NCBI GenBank assembly: GCA_030710605.1
Contig: CP092880.1
Location: forward strand, 24,014,467-24,078,466
Length of the DNA: 64,000 nt
Direction of reading: 5' to 3'
From: Cordylochernes scorpioides
Lineage: Eukaryota; Arthropoda; Arachnida; Pseudoscorpiones; Chernetidae
This document shows, in pieces, positions 1 to 9,979 of this stretch. The notes under the pieces were generated by a model. The model had not been told where the DNA came from and made no database searches. It saw only the letters and a list, made by a program, of their open reading frames with translations. Position 1 is the first letter of the stretch; each line of letters starts with the position of its first letter. The position numbers were made by a program, and so were the translations under genes.

Positions 1-193
1 ACCATTGGAGAAGAACCGCATTCTACAATGGATTCCTGCCCATGTTGGGATCGGGGGTAATGAAATGGCATTTGAATTGGCAAAGGAAGCCAGAAAATTG
101 ATCGAAAGGAATGAACAAATGTCATTATTTGATGCTTTGTCAAAATACAAGATAATTAAACAAAAAATAAGAAAAGATCAAAATGCGAAATAA
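1..193 (+). pseudogene. LINE RNase H domain, C-terminal relic (copy A)
   Basis: The frame runs from the window edge to a TAA at 191-193. It shows the end of a retrotransposon RNase H fold: LQWIPAHVGIGGNE followed by a helix with LAKEARKL. In the family the motif after GNE is normally A-D-x-L-A; here the catalytic Asp is Phe (MAFELAK), so the domain should be inactive. The upstream half is cut off in this copy but present at 42411-42656 in copy B. It belongs to the 3' end of a non-LTR retrotransposon ORF2. Confidence 0.8.
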
Positions 194-207
194 ACTCTGA
201 GAGAAAA

Positions 208-450
208 ATGACAAAAACTATAACAAGACTTAGAACAAAACACTATGAAGGAATGATAATACATCCAGATGGCACAAGAACCTATAGGGCATGCAACAAC
301 TGTCCTGGTGTGGAACTAACACCTACCCACATATTCTCATACCCAGCAATGGCCGCAGCCTTGCAGAAATTTGACATAGACCCAGAGCAGCAGCTTTACA
401 CACCCAAGATAGTGTACATTGCTGCTGCTGTGATGCAAGGAGACATCTGA
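208..450 (+). pseudogene. LINE ORF2 C-terminal zinc-binding tail, relic (copy A)
   Basis: It starts 14 bases after the RNase H stop in another frame, so it was once joined to it and is now separated by a stop and a frameshift. The 80-residue reading has CNNCPGVELTPTHIF, the Cys/His segment that follows RNase H in Jockey/R1/I-type LINEs. The last Cys of the usual CxxCP...HxFxCP pattern is Tyr here (FSYPA). The identical reading at 42860-43102 reflects the duplication, not selection. Confidence 0.75.
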
Positions 451-2160
451 GGCTCTTTATTGGACACGACAACAACAACATTCCAGAGTAAAATAAATTA
501 TCAGAGATAGATACATATTTTTCAAATGAATTGAAATGAATATAATCGATACTGAGAGAGAGTTGAATTAAAAAATTTAGAAATTTATTATCTTCGAAAA
601 CAAACCGTATCTAAAATTTCATTTTTTTTTGCTACATGTTTTAATTTGCATTTACATATTTTACATATCTCTGATTTTATTTAAAAATCGTCAACCAATT
701 CTTCTTCTTTTGGCGAAGTGGTGTTTTATTAATTTGTTATTTGATATTATTAGGGTTCTTTCCTGGTATTCAAAAAGGAAAAATACGTGTCGATCAGTTA
801 TATTTTTCAACTTATCAAACAATTTGGCGGCTGAATCTCTGATTCTGGTAGAGCGCCATCTGGCGAATAAAATTATAACTAAAATCGATTTCGAATTTTT
901 AATTATTTGCCATAAAAATACCATTGCATCCTGAACACAATGGTGTTTACCGCATTGCTCTAGCACAAATATTCGCGGAGTTATTAATTTTTAAAATAGT
1001 GCGGGACTTTTGGATCACCCTGTATACCGCCCAAGTCAGAAATCCTCGAATTCCTCTCATATCCAAACAACAGTATCAACATCCCAGAACTGTCATACTT
1101 CAAATCTAGATTAAACCGCCATCATTCAATAAATTTGCATTGACAGATGGAATAAGCCAATGTATACAATTTCTGACTTCAAGGTGGTCTGTAAGCATAT
1201 TAAAAATTGATTACAAAATCTATAAAGCAAATTTAAAATTCGTACATTTCCAATCACCCTAACAACCCAGAAGTATGGAAACATTTGTACATTTACATTG
1301 TCATCGGGATTGAGCGAGTGGACAAAATTTTAAACTATAACTTGCTTTAGTACTATATTAAAAATTAATTACAACATTTGTGAACACAGACATTGGAAAA
1401 GTAAGTTGAATAAAGAGCTTTTAATAATATTATTCCAATTTTTATGCACAATTTTATAAATTAAAAAATAAATTTTAACACAATGTGTGAAGAAAATGAT
1501 TTTTTTTTATATTGCCACCTTATTTTTATTCGTATGGTTTCATTTTGATAAATTATAATTGCAGACGGAGGGTCGTGTATCATTACTCCCGCCATCTGCC
1601 GATATAAATTGTAACTATTTTGTAAAAATATTTAATTTATAGTCGTTATTTTCTTTACTTTAAAAAATGTGTTTCAATAGAATTTTTAAAAATATATATT
1701 AATATATAATATGAATTTTTAATATTTCATTTTTATAAAACCTATAAATAACATTTTAAAAATATTTTCAAATATGCATGTTTAGAATTATCAATTATGA
1801 AAAAGGATTTGACAAGCTTAAAATTTTGAGTTAAATGTGAAGTTATAATCAAGACTAAATATAGATATATTCGAATTTATTTGTTAAAGGCAAATTTCCA
1901 CAACAAATCAAAACAGAAGATAGATATTATAAATAAAATAGAATTATTTATAATGTGTATAATTTAGAAGTATTTATAATGTCTGATAATACGTTTTTAA
2001 AAGATATCGATAACATGTAGTGATGTATTTATTTAGCAAAAATTATTCGTTATAATGATTATCTGTCTTTTGCTTGTAAAATAATGTCTTGTAATTTCAA
2101 CAAACACCTATCATCATACGATTCTATTAAACTACATTTTCCTAATTAAAGAACAACATA
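451..2160. other. AT-rich non-coding stretch
   Basis: No gene recognised. The short readings at 629-1109 are LINE 3' flank; the phrase GCGGGACTTTTGGATCACCC near 1000 resembles a common arthropod repeat end. Two sites here are empty in copy A and filled in copy B: the ATAT at about 1427-1430 (2.6 kb LTR element) and the ATAT at about 1510-1513 (Gypsy C). The rest is simple A/T-rich sequence. Confidence 0.6.
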
Positions 2161-2162
2161 AA

Positions 2163-2489
2163 TACAGTAGAACCTCCCTGTAAAAGACACCTAATTGCAG
2201 AGCCAATGTGTCCTTTAGGGAGAGGTGTCATCTTACAGGAGAGTTTCTAAATAGCAAAAATGGTAATTTTGCAAATGAAAACTGTCCTTTATAGAGAGGT
2301 GTCCTCTTACCAAAGAGTTGCTAAATTGTAAAAATGGTAATTTTGCAAATGAAAACTTTTCTTTGTAGAGTGGTGTCCTCTTACCAGAGAGTTTCTAAAT
2401 TGTAAAAATGGTAATTTTGCACATGAAAACTGTCCTTTATAGAGAGGTGTCCTCTAGCGTGAGTGTCCTCTCATGGAAGTTCCACTGTA
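2163..2489. mobile_element. pogo/Tigger-like MITE (copy A)
   Basis: The ends are inverted repeats, CAGTAGAACCTCCCTG on the left and the complement of CATGGAAGTTCCACTG on the right, flanked by TA on both sides as expected for the Tc1/mariner/pogo superfamily. The interior is about three imperfect tandem units of roughly 75-80 bp, each with GTAAAAATGGTAATTTTGCA and GAGAGGTGTCCTCTTACCA. No coding capacity. A related copy lies at 19266-19445. Confidence 0.75.
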
Positions 2490-2574
2490 TAGGATACTTT
2501 TTTCAATAGATTTGAATCTCCTGGATATAAATTAAAGAATGCAAGAGATTTCTGGAGATGAGTTTCTTTTATCT

Positions 2575-3382
2575 TTTATTAATGTAATCTCAAGTTTTCA
2601 GGCATCTCTACCCGTCTACGGGAGTACATAACACGAATAGACGTTGTATTCGTTCAACATGGCAATTGAGCATCTTGGGAACAACAACTCCATTATGGCC
2701 AAGGGCCTATCCGGACCCAGGATGGCTTGTAGCCCTTGAAATAATCTAGAGGTTCTCGGGGAAGGCCTCGAGTCTGATGTCAATGTTTATATATTGTCAA
2801 ATTATATTGACAAATATTTGCACGCTTATCTTATCCTATTTCTTTAGTGCGAAGAACGTTGTTTTTATCAGATAAATAAACCGATCTCTCACGCATTCTA
2901 ATTGGACGCCATGTTTGTATATAAATGGGGTTGAAGGGAATGCGTGAGGGGCGAGTGAGGTTAAAAGTTTTGTGTAGAGACGCTTATAGTGTTCTCTTCG
3001 TATTTTATCCGTGTCTGGTGATCTCTTCGCATTCCCTGTGTAACCCCGGTCCGATCCCTACCAAAGCAGCAATAAAGATAAGTACTAGTTTTTATTTTAT
3101 TTAACCAATTGTAAGTTTATTTATCTCTTTTTTTTGTTGTACCTTTGAGTATACGCTTTTGTGTGTTTAGTTACTATTACTTTAGGCCCTAGTCTATTGC
3201 ATTTTGTGTTAACCCGTACAAAGTAACATTTGTCAATATAATTATAATGCTGATAGCTGTAATCTTGTAACTTTGTTTTGATGTTGAAGTCAATAAAGTA
3301 TATTTCAATCTCATCTATTCGTTTTTATATATTCCTTGTAGAAAGGTAGAGATGCCTGGAAGCTCGAGATAACATTAATAAA
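2575..3382. repeat. TIR-bounded repeat interrupted by a solo LTR (copy A)
   Basis: Positions 2575-2619 and 3338-3382 form an inverted repeat of about 45 bp with roughly 85% pairing; the core is CAGGCATCTCTACC and its complement. Between them sit unrecognised sequence and the solo LTR at 2808-3235. A lone copy of the same arm is at 42297-42342. It is probably a non-autonomous DNA transposon; the superfamily is not clear. Confidence 0.55.
2808..3235 (+). mobile_element. Solo LTR, Gypsy-type (copy A)
   Basis: A 428-bp unit starts TGACAAAT and ends ATTTGTCA, a perfect 8-bp terminal inverted repeat with TG...CA ends. It is flanked by ATAT on both sides (2804-2807, 3236-3239). The inside looks like U3-R-U5 on the plus strand: a TATA box TATATAAA at 2918 and a poly(A) signal AATAAAG at 3071. 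There is no internal region, so recombination between two LTRs is the likely origin. The duplicate is at 53277-53703. Confidence 0.75.
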
Positions 3383-4080
3383 TATTGCCACGTGGAAAAT
3401 TAGGGAAGGTAAAAACTTCAGGAGGAGACAACAATATATTTCAGGCAAGGACAAACTATGAATGGTAAACAAAAGATAAGCCACGAGGGAAATTTACAGA
3501 GTAGCAAAATAAAAACATAAAAATGACCACACTGTTAATAAAAATAATAAATACTTGGTTACAATATTGTCAAGAAGCTCCATCCAGATGGGATACCTGT
3601 CAATCATCCCTGGATGGAGCTTCTTGACAATATGAAAAGGAACTCATCTAAAGAAACCTGTTGCATTATTTAATAAAGGATACTTCTTTTATTAAAAATT
3701 AACTCATCTCTGGAAACCTGATATTTTCACCTTATTAAAACGTATCCTATATTTATGTGTGGTTCATTAATTAAGAAAATGGTCATTAGTAGAATAATAT
3801 TGACATGGTGTTTGTTTGTAGCAGTTAAAGTCATTTTCACCTTAATATTTTTTACCTTAATACTGGTACAAGGGATTTTTATTGAGTCTATTATGTAAAT
3901 TCCAGTGTTTTTTTTTCCCATTCCCTAATTTTGTATCTTTTTTCCCTCTGATTTACCCTTTCAAATCTGTTTATGAGCTCAATTGTCTTAATTACAATGT
4001 ATAAATCTCATTATCTCAATATTGATTGTGATTAGCTTTTGCTTTTTTATCTTTTGCGGTGAATCCGCGTTAAATCCAGG
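3383..4080. other. Non-coding stretch with a perfect 24-bp hairpin
   Basis: No gene seen. Positions 3564-3587 and 3610-3633 are perfect reverse complements (24 bp, 22-base loop), containing AAGCTCCATCCAG. The remainder is AT-rich. The small minus-strand reading at 3727-3921 shows no known motif. Confidence 0.6.
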
Positions 4081-4084
4081 TATA

Positions 4085-4282
4085 ATAAATTTATTTTCCT
4101 CCAATTTACCCAGACTAATCTATTAGCTTGATTGTCTTTATATAATTTTTCCTGTATATAAATATCATATTACCATTAAGGTACTATTACTTTGTTCCTG
4201 CATGTATCCTACATTTCTGATTGGAGAATCTGTATAAGACTAAAAGGTCTTGATAAATCTTTTTGTTGTTGTTGTTGTTGTG
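4085..4282 (+). repeat. SINE/LINE 3' end with (TTG)n tail
   Basis: The element ends in a short hairpin, AAGACTAAAAGGTCTT, then AATAAA-like sequence and a (TTG)n microsatellite at 4263-4282. The same sequence lies inverted at about 19815-20030, beginning with (CAA)n. Similar hairpin-plus-tail ends occur near 11390-11435 (minus) and 36050-36105 (TG tail). This is the pattern of non-LTR elements that end in a microsatellite. Confidence 0.55.
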
Positions 4283-4395
4283 AAAACAATACTATATTTA
4301 TAAGGTAATGATATGCGTCATCTATATGTATTAAATGAAATAATTAAAGCACAAATGTTTCTTTTACACACAAAAAAGAAAAAAATTCAACTGTC

Positions 4396-4600
4396 CTTAC
4401 TGCGATGAAAAAATATTGAGAGAGCTTGGCTTATCAGTAGTGAACCATCCCAGCGGTTTCGGCAATTTAATCTACCAGACCGCTTCTTTAGAGCTCTAAT
4501 ACTGTATTGGATCATTCTGCTTATATATATGCTAAACTGAAGGGTGGAATCTTAGAAATGGTATTCAAACAAACTATGGACATAAGCTTTTAGGACAGCA
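4396..4600. repeat. Dispersed repeat, unclassified
   Basis: About 200 bp starting near CTTACTGCGATG and passing through CATCCCAGCGGT, GTTTAATCTACCA-like sequence and ACTATGGACATAAGCTTT. A clearly related copy is at 30800-31005. It is non-coding; with only these copies the ends and class cannot be fixed. Confidence 0.5.
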
Positions 4601-4789
4601 GAATTGCCTATAATATTTGCATCGAGCAATGCTCTTTATCAAACAATAAGTACAAGGCCAGTTAGGTATAAATTATTTATAAGGAAAAAACATGTCCCGA
4701 GAGCACGTGTTCCGAATTTATTTTATAAAGCGAAGGTTGCCAGAAATTTATTCGAAAACGTTCATTTAAAGTTTTATCGAGTAACGAAT

Positions 4790-6120
4790 AGCTATTCAAC
4801 TTTGTTTGAAACTCGGTGAAACAGATTTAGAAACCAATGTTTCAATTAAAAAGGCGTATGGAGATGAATCTTATAGCAGAGAAAAAGTTTTCAATTGGTA
4901 AGCCAACTTAAAAAATGGAAGAACAAATCCGTTTGGCGAAGTTCAACCTGGTGGACCGTGCATCGTGAGAAAGCAGGTAAATATCGAACAAATCAAAATA
5001 TTTTTGCCAGGAAACTATTTAATGACAAACAGGGAGGTGAGAAGACAATTGGAGATATCGTATAAGTTGGTGCAATCAATGAAAAGCGAAAATTTGAATA
5101 TGGTTAGAGTAGAACAGCTCGGTTTGTAGCTAAACTTTCAATTTGTGAAAACCTTTTGGAAAGATACCAGAATAACCCAGACAAGCTGAAACAAATAATA
5201 ACAGGTGATAAGACTTGGGCTTACGCGTATGACTTGGAGACAAAAGACAAGTCAAATGAATGAGTTGAACGAGGACAACCAAGACCCAAAAAATCAAGAA
5301 CAAAATAAAAGATAAAAACTTTGTTGATTACTTATTCGATTTTAAAGGTCTTGGTCACTTTGAATTTCTTGAAGAAGGTTCAACAATAATACAATGCGTG
5401 TATTTGGATATTCTTTGTCGTTTATACGTCTATGTTTTCTTCGTAGATCACGAAATACGTGGTGTCACTGGAGAACCGCTGGTGATTCTCCACCAAACTC
5501 TGCAGAGCTGGCATATTCATTGTACATAGTATCATGTATATATACATATATATATATATTAAAAATAAAGAAGGCATCTCCTGACCACGAGCACATGTGC
5601 TTTTTAGATGGCTGAGCGCCATCTAGTGGAGCAAAAATAAACTAAACCCACTTATCTTTTTTTTTTCTATTGTTTTTTCATATATATAATTATATATTTA
5701 AAATAGCGCAGACTTTGAACTTTTGCATGCATTGACAAGATGTCAATAAAATTATTTTAATTTTTAATTGTCTTTGTCGTTTATATTAAGCGACTTGGCT
5801 CAAAAGACTTGATTTATGGGAGAAAAAAATAGGATCTTTTTACACGATAATGCTCGAATTCACAAGGCCCTTTCAGTTGTTCAATATTTGTTGAAAAACA
5901 AAACCCCTGAACTATTTCAACCTCTCTATTCACCTGAACTCTCTCCTTCTGACTTTTTTCTCTTCCCTAAGATAAACAATTTCTTAAAAGGTGAACATTT
6001 TGTTGATGTATAAGTTCAATTTTAGAAAAATCGAAGAAAAATTTTAAAGAACCATTTCGAAAAACGAATTTTCTCTATGGTATGAGCAGCCGAAAAAAAA
6101 TTGGGAACGTTGTTTTGTAA
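4790..6120 (+). pseudogene. mariner transposase relic (DD34D), split by a SINE
   Basis: Plus-strand pieces in several frames follow a mariner transposase: an N-terminal helix-turn-helix part (AYGDESYSREKVFNWY, near 4850-4900), the first catalytic segment (IITGDKTWAYAYD, near 5200-5240), then after an insertion the second and third Asp in HDNARIH and YSPELSPSDFFLF (5840-5970) with 34 residues between. Frameshifts and stops throughout rule out activity. The insertion at 5427-5770 is a retroposon with its own target duplication. Copy B keeps only the first part (about 55284-55490), because a deletion removed the rest. Confidence 0.85.
5427..5770 (+). mobile_element. Retroposon insertion (SINE or truncated LINE) inside mariner relic
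   Basis: The 344-bp insert is bracketed by a perfect 15-bp duplication, TCTTTGTCGTTTATA, at 5412-5426 and 5771-5785. That length fits target-primed reverse transcription. It interrupts the mariner coding relic between its first and second catalytic Asp. The right end is A/T-rich (ATTTTAATTTTTAATTG), fitting a plus-strand 3' end. The inside includes GCGCCATCTAGTGG, a phrase seen in other repeats here. No protein recognised. Confidence 0.7.
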
Positions 6121-6153
6121 CACATGGATCATACTTTGAAGAATATCCTATAC

Positions 6154-6361
6154 CAGGGGTCAGGAAACTGCGTCTCGCGACCCACATACGGCTCTTTGGA
6201 TGTGAAGCTGCGGTTCTTTATATAGTTCCATACGTAAATATTATTTATATGAGTACTATTTATTGTTGGCAAGAAAAACAATTTGTAGCTCGTTAAAAAC
6301 TTTGAAATTTCGTAAATTGTAATTTTAAACTCTTCCGACTCAAAAGTTTGCCGACTCCTTA
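6154..6361. mobile_element. hAT-like MITE
   Basis: It starts CAGGGGTCAGGAAACTGCG and ends AAGTTTGCCGACTCCTTA, a decayed pair of the end CAGGGGTCGGCAAAC and its complement. A better preserved relative with the opposite arrangement is at 33061-33263. The CAGGGG end suggests the hAT superfamily; no clean 8-bp target duplication could be read. Confidence 0.6.
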
Positions 6362-7165
6362 CCATAGTTGTTATATTTGTATCTATGATAATAAAATTTT
6401 AACAACCATGCCTCCCTAATTGATGATCACACCTGTATAATTATAAAATTTTAAATTAATCCTGGTGTATATAACAATGTCCTCTTCACATTATTGCAAA
6501 TATTGTGATGAAGAAATATAATTTATATTTATTTTTTAATTTAATTATTCAATGAAAATATTTGAAACAGATTTATTATATTACATTTGTTAAATCAATA
6601 TTTAGTTACCTAGCTTGCTTGCTCGATATTCTCTAGCTGTAGATAGTTTGGTTAATTTGTTAATATTTGTCAATTAGTCGCCGTGACGTTATCAATAAAT
6701 ACTTTCACACCTTCAGATATACAAAGACTTGATTTCTACGCTACAATATGATGACCCGGGTTATTATTTTTGAGCGGTACCAAATAAAGTTATTTTGAAC
6801 TGCGAATTTTTAAATCACAATATCCTCCTTGGTCAAAATTTATTATTTATATATTTGTTGGCTAGATAATTGGCTTAGTCACTTTACATATTAAACATCT
6901 CTATGTTAATTATGAAGATTTCACCGATGCCTTGAGGATCTCATGACATCAAATCCAATTCTGGACTGATAAAGGGTCTTTAGCCAGAAACCATTGTCTC
7001 CTGCTGTGTGTTCTGAATTTGCCAAAGCTGATGTTATGGCTTTGACGCTGATAAGGGTCTGCTTGATTGCAGAGACGGTTAATAGATGGATCATAGTTTT
7101 TGCGTCTATTTTGATAACAGAAGTCGCCCCTCTCTATCTTTTGATTATATATATTTAACATCAGA
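6362..7165. other. Non-coding stretch (copy A only)
   Basis: AT-rich sequence with no recognised gene. It lies wholly inside the block missing from copy B. The minus reading at 6949-7269 is open mainly because of the adjacent palindrome. Confidence 0.5.
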
Positions 7166-7385
7166 AGGATGAATTTTGAAGAGTAATGATAAACGGAAAA
7201 ATAAAGTGTCCAGGGATGGGAATTCCCATCCCTGGACACTTTATTTTTCCGTTTATCATTACTCTTCACAATTCATCCTTTCATACTTCATCCTTAAGGT
7301 TAGAAATAATCGTTATTTCTCCTTAAAATAAATTTCGATTTTTCGTTCAAAAGAAACACATGCGGGATAATTTTCAAATGTCGTT
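7166..7385. mobile_element. Foldback repeat FB1, truncated, with near-perfect palindrome core
   Basis: 7166-7279 is a 114-bp palindrome with no loop, centred on GGGAATTCCC at 7218-7227, with one mismatch noticed. The right arm continues to about 7385 through CATGCGGGATAATTTTC, while the left arm is cut at 7166. Longer relatives lie at 30068-30375 and 41827-42117. Long arms, little interior and no protein fit a foldback or MITE class. Confidence 0.7.
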
Positions 7386-7609
7386 CTATAACATGAGAAG
7401 TTGCGAGAAGATGATATCCATTTACCAAAAGAAGCACCTCTTCTTTTATATGTGCAACAGAGCGATGCCAATATGCATTACCTTAATAAAAAACTTTATT
7501 AGTGATGATAAAAGAATGAACCATGATTTCCAAGATAGTAAAGAGGCAGAGCGATTTTCAGACCAGAACACAACACGAACGCTTCACGATTTTGCGTGTC
7601 ATCCTTGCG

Positions 7610-8010
7610 CAGGGCCATGCAACATGAAGTTGTAGGATAATGGTTTTCATGTAACAAAAGTGGCACGTCTTCTTTAAAAAATGCATTGAAGTATTGTATT
7701 GGAATTCATAGCCCCAGTACAAAACGTAATGGTAATGATAAAGAATGAGTCACAACCCTAGTTTTAGAAAATTCAGACAAAAAACCAACAACCTACATAT
7801 ATACCATGGTTTCAGGCTATGGCCCTCATCAGTACAGGGACGGCTTCGATTTCCTAACACCCTACGAAAGGGGTTATGGAAATGGTCGAATTTACCAAAG
7901 AGGTGTTTAAACTGGTTAAGTTTGCAATGGCTGATTTTCAGGCTAGATTTTGGTACATAAAAATGATGTATAATCTCTATTACACGCTTATACCACGCTC
8001 GAAAATACAT
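7610..8010 (-). pseudogene. LINE fragment after the endonuclease domain (copy A)
   Basis: The minus reading at 7750-8010 has LNQFKHLFGKFDHFHNPFRR, closely matching the segment that follows the endonuclease SDHRAL motif in the relic at 28890-29288. On the plus strand both places share CATGGTTTCAGGCTATGGCC-like sequence. So this is a short piece of the same LINE family, with no catalytic residues left. Copy B has it at about 55720-55920. Confidence 0.55.
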
Positions 8011-8117
8011 TCTGATTATATATTAAGCACTTTTGAAGAATTTTCTTGCTTAATACAACAAGTTGTAATGAAACGATAGATAAAAGTTTGAGTCAAAAGA
8101 CGATCCATCAATTAAGA

Positions 8118-8409
8118 TTATATAAAAGGGCGTACCTGGATCTGTAAAGAAAAAAAAAACATTTTTTCTCGAAATATTTCGAGAGATTGCTCCCTCTTTA
8201 TCAATTTATTCCACAGTAAACTTAATTTACAAATTATTGTAGATTACATGAATTTTGACCAATGACAAAGTTGTTTTCATGTGATCTACAAGAATTTGTA
8301 AATTAAGTTTACTGTGTAATAAATTGATAAAGAGGGAGCAATCTCTCGAAATATTTTAAGAAAAATGTTTTTTTTTTCTTTACAGATCCAGGTACGCCCT
8401 TTTATATAA
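8118..8409. mobile_element. Foldback element present in copy A only
   Basis: Arms of about 135 bp (from 8118 and back from 8409) pair almost perfectly; the outer ends carry AAAAGGGCGTACCTGGATC and its complement, the middle a loop of roughly 20 bases near 8255-8275. Copy B reads straight across the site (around 56405-56425), so this is an insertion or a clean loss. There is no coding capacity. It does not resemble FB1. Confidence 0.75.
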
Positions 8410-8761
8410 AGATAGATATAAGCTTTGAGGACAATAGATCATCCCAGTTTCACAGAGTGTCAGTAAGAGTTCAGAGCTAGCTAAGACAGCAAGAAAATCC
8501 AGTAAACAACATCAACTGGATATCTCTCAGAGCACATCCAATTATTGATTGATAAGACATCATTGTCCTTCAATATTATCACTCCATTCTGATAGCTGCA
8601 GATTTTACTGAACCAATGGGTTGCCTTTTTGTATAACATCCAAGCACTGCCTACTCACCTAAAACTTCTCTTTTTACATACGAAATTGAGTAACTACATT
8701 AACCTTTTTATTTTTTATTATTCTGTGACTTTTCCCTTACACATGTGCTGCGTATAGCCAT

Positions 8762-8975
8762 TTACAAAGTGCTCACATTGTAGGATATATCTGGACGAGT
8801 TCCCGTTTCCAGATACATGAGTGACTCGATCATCTCTTGGTATAATGTCTTGTCTAATGGCTTGGAGTCTTTATACTCATCAAAGTTCTGATCTCGATCT
8901 CCTGGAGTTTGTAGGATGTTGCATTCCTCGAGTCCAAATCTTCTTAAAATCTTATTAATGTAATGGGATTGTTCA
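8762..8975 (-). pseudogene. Copia RT/RNase H junction fragment (copy A)
   Basis: The minus reading contains HYINKILRRFGLEEC, LYQEMIESLMYLETG and TRPDISYNVS, the conserved connection between Copia reverse transcriptase and RNase H. It covers only about 70 codons; the N-terminal residues of the longer open reading are flank. It is unrelated in position to the Copia relic at 15490-17055. Its duplicate is at 56758-56970. Confidence 0.8.
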
Positions 8976-9075
8976 AATACAAACAGGTAAAAGTTTAAAT
9001 ACAAGAACTTAGTACTTAAATACAAATACAAGTACTAAATACTTGTATATGTGCTAATACTATTTTTATATACTA

Positions 9076-9397
9076 CTAGCGGATGTGTACCCGGCTTCGC
9101 CCGGGTTTTATCCGAGTGGAAGTTTGCATAACGAATATTATTGATAATATATTTATTATTGATAATTGATAATAATATTCTGGAACACACACACACACAG
9201 AATATTATGATAATAATGATAATAATATTCATTACATTATATATTTATATAATATATAAAATATATTTTTCGAGCAAACATACCCACTCTCTCTACTGAA
9301 TATATTTTTTAAAAGATAAATATAAATAATAAATATCTAGAGATAAACTAAACGATCTTAGCCAAAAGGCCGAGAAACAATATTTTATATATAGAGA
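9076..9397 (-). mobile_element. Helitron-like element with U2 snRNA head (copy A, first)
   Basis: Read on the minus strand it begins A|TCTCTATATATAAAAT (5' end at 9397) and ends with a hairpin ACCCGG-GCGAAG-CCGGGT, 9 bases, then CTAG|T (3' end at 9076). A 5' TC, a 3' CTRR preceded by a GC hairpin, A/T flanks and no target duplication are the Helitron signature. It is 322 bp and codes for nothing. A U2 snRNA 5' end lies just inside the 5' terminus (9353-9382). The middle contains a short (CA)n run near 9186. Confidence 0.65.
9353..9382 (-). ncRNA. U2 snRNA 5'-end fragment
   Basis: On the minus strand this gives the start of U2 snRNA, including TTCTCGGCCTTTTGGCTAAG, matching the canonical 5' end with very few changes over about 29 bases. 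The branch-site recognition region and the rest of U2 are absent, so this is a captured fragment, not a gene. The copy B version (57352-57381) is slightly closer to U2 (ATCG at the start). Confidence 0.8.
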
Positions 9398-9979
9398 TGA
9401 CCTGGCTTCGTGTGTCTTCTGCTCGAGTGAATGTTTCTCAGGTAGAATTTTGTTCCTGTCTACTGAAAATTATTATCTGGTCTGTGGTCTGTTTTAGTGA
9501 ATATTCCCCTAAAGAATTTTGTTTATGTCAATCAAGCATGATACAGCAATATTGTCATCATCATTTCTGACTAAAAATATATTGTTGCTCAGTACCTGGT
9601 TAATTATATTTTTTCTTGGTTAAAGCGCGACAAAAAACTCTTCCAGATTTAACTCTCTGTCCTGTTCAAATTTCAGCGAGATTAGTTACAAATTGAGGGC
9701 GTTCATAGCCGACAAACAAATATATATATTCCCGGCTTCGCCCGGTTTTATCCTAGTAAAAGTTTGCCTAACGAACATTTGTTAAAACGATTCTAGCAAA
9801 CATCCAATCCCTATATTGAATCTACACTTGCCTATACTCTCGATAATTTGAAAATTTTTCCAGGTCCCTTTAAAAATACTCGCTAAGTTGAATAAAATCA
9901 ATATTAATTGGTCCACTCGGTAATTTGAAGTTGAAGGAATAGTATCTTGCCACAAACGAACATTTGTAAATAACTGTAT
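9398..9979 (-). mobile_element. Nested Helitron-like fragments
   Basis: Contains a second GC hairpin end (CCGGCTTCGCCCGG at about 9731-9745) followed rightward by TTTTATCCTAGTAAAAG, repeating the 3' end layout at 9076. The part at 9400-9530 is shared with the right flank of the copy B element at 63157. Boundaries between the pieces are not clear. Confidence 0.45.

Noticed and set aside
629..1109. Three short ORFs after the LINE tail
   Set aside because: LINE 3' flank; overlapping frames on both strands and no motif.
4604..4819. 71-residue ORF identical in both copies, as a conserved small protein
   Set aside because: The copies are too young for conservation to mean anything, and a mariner relic starts right after it.
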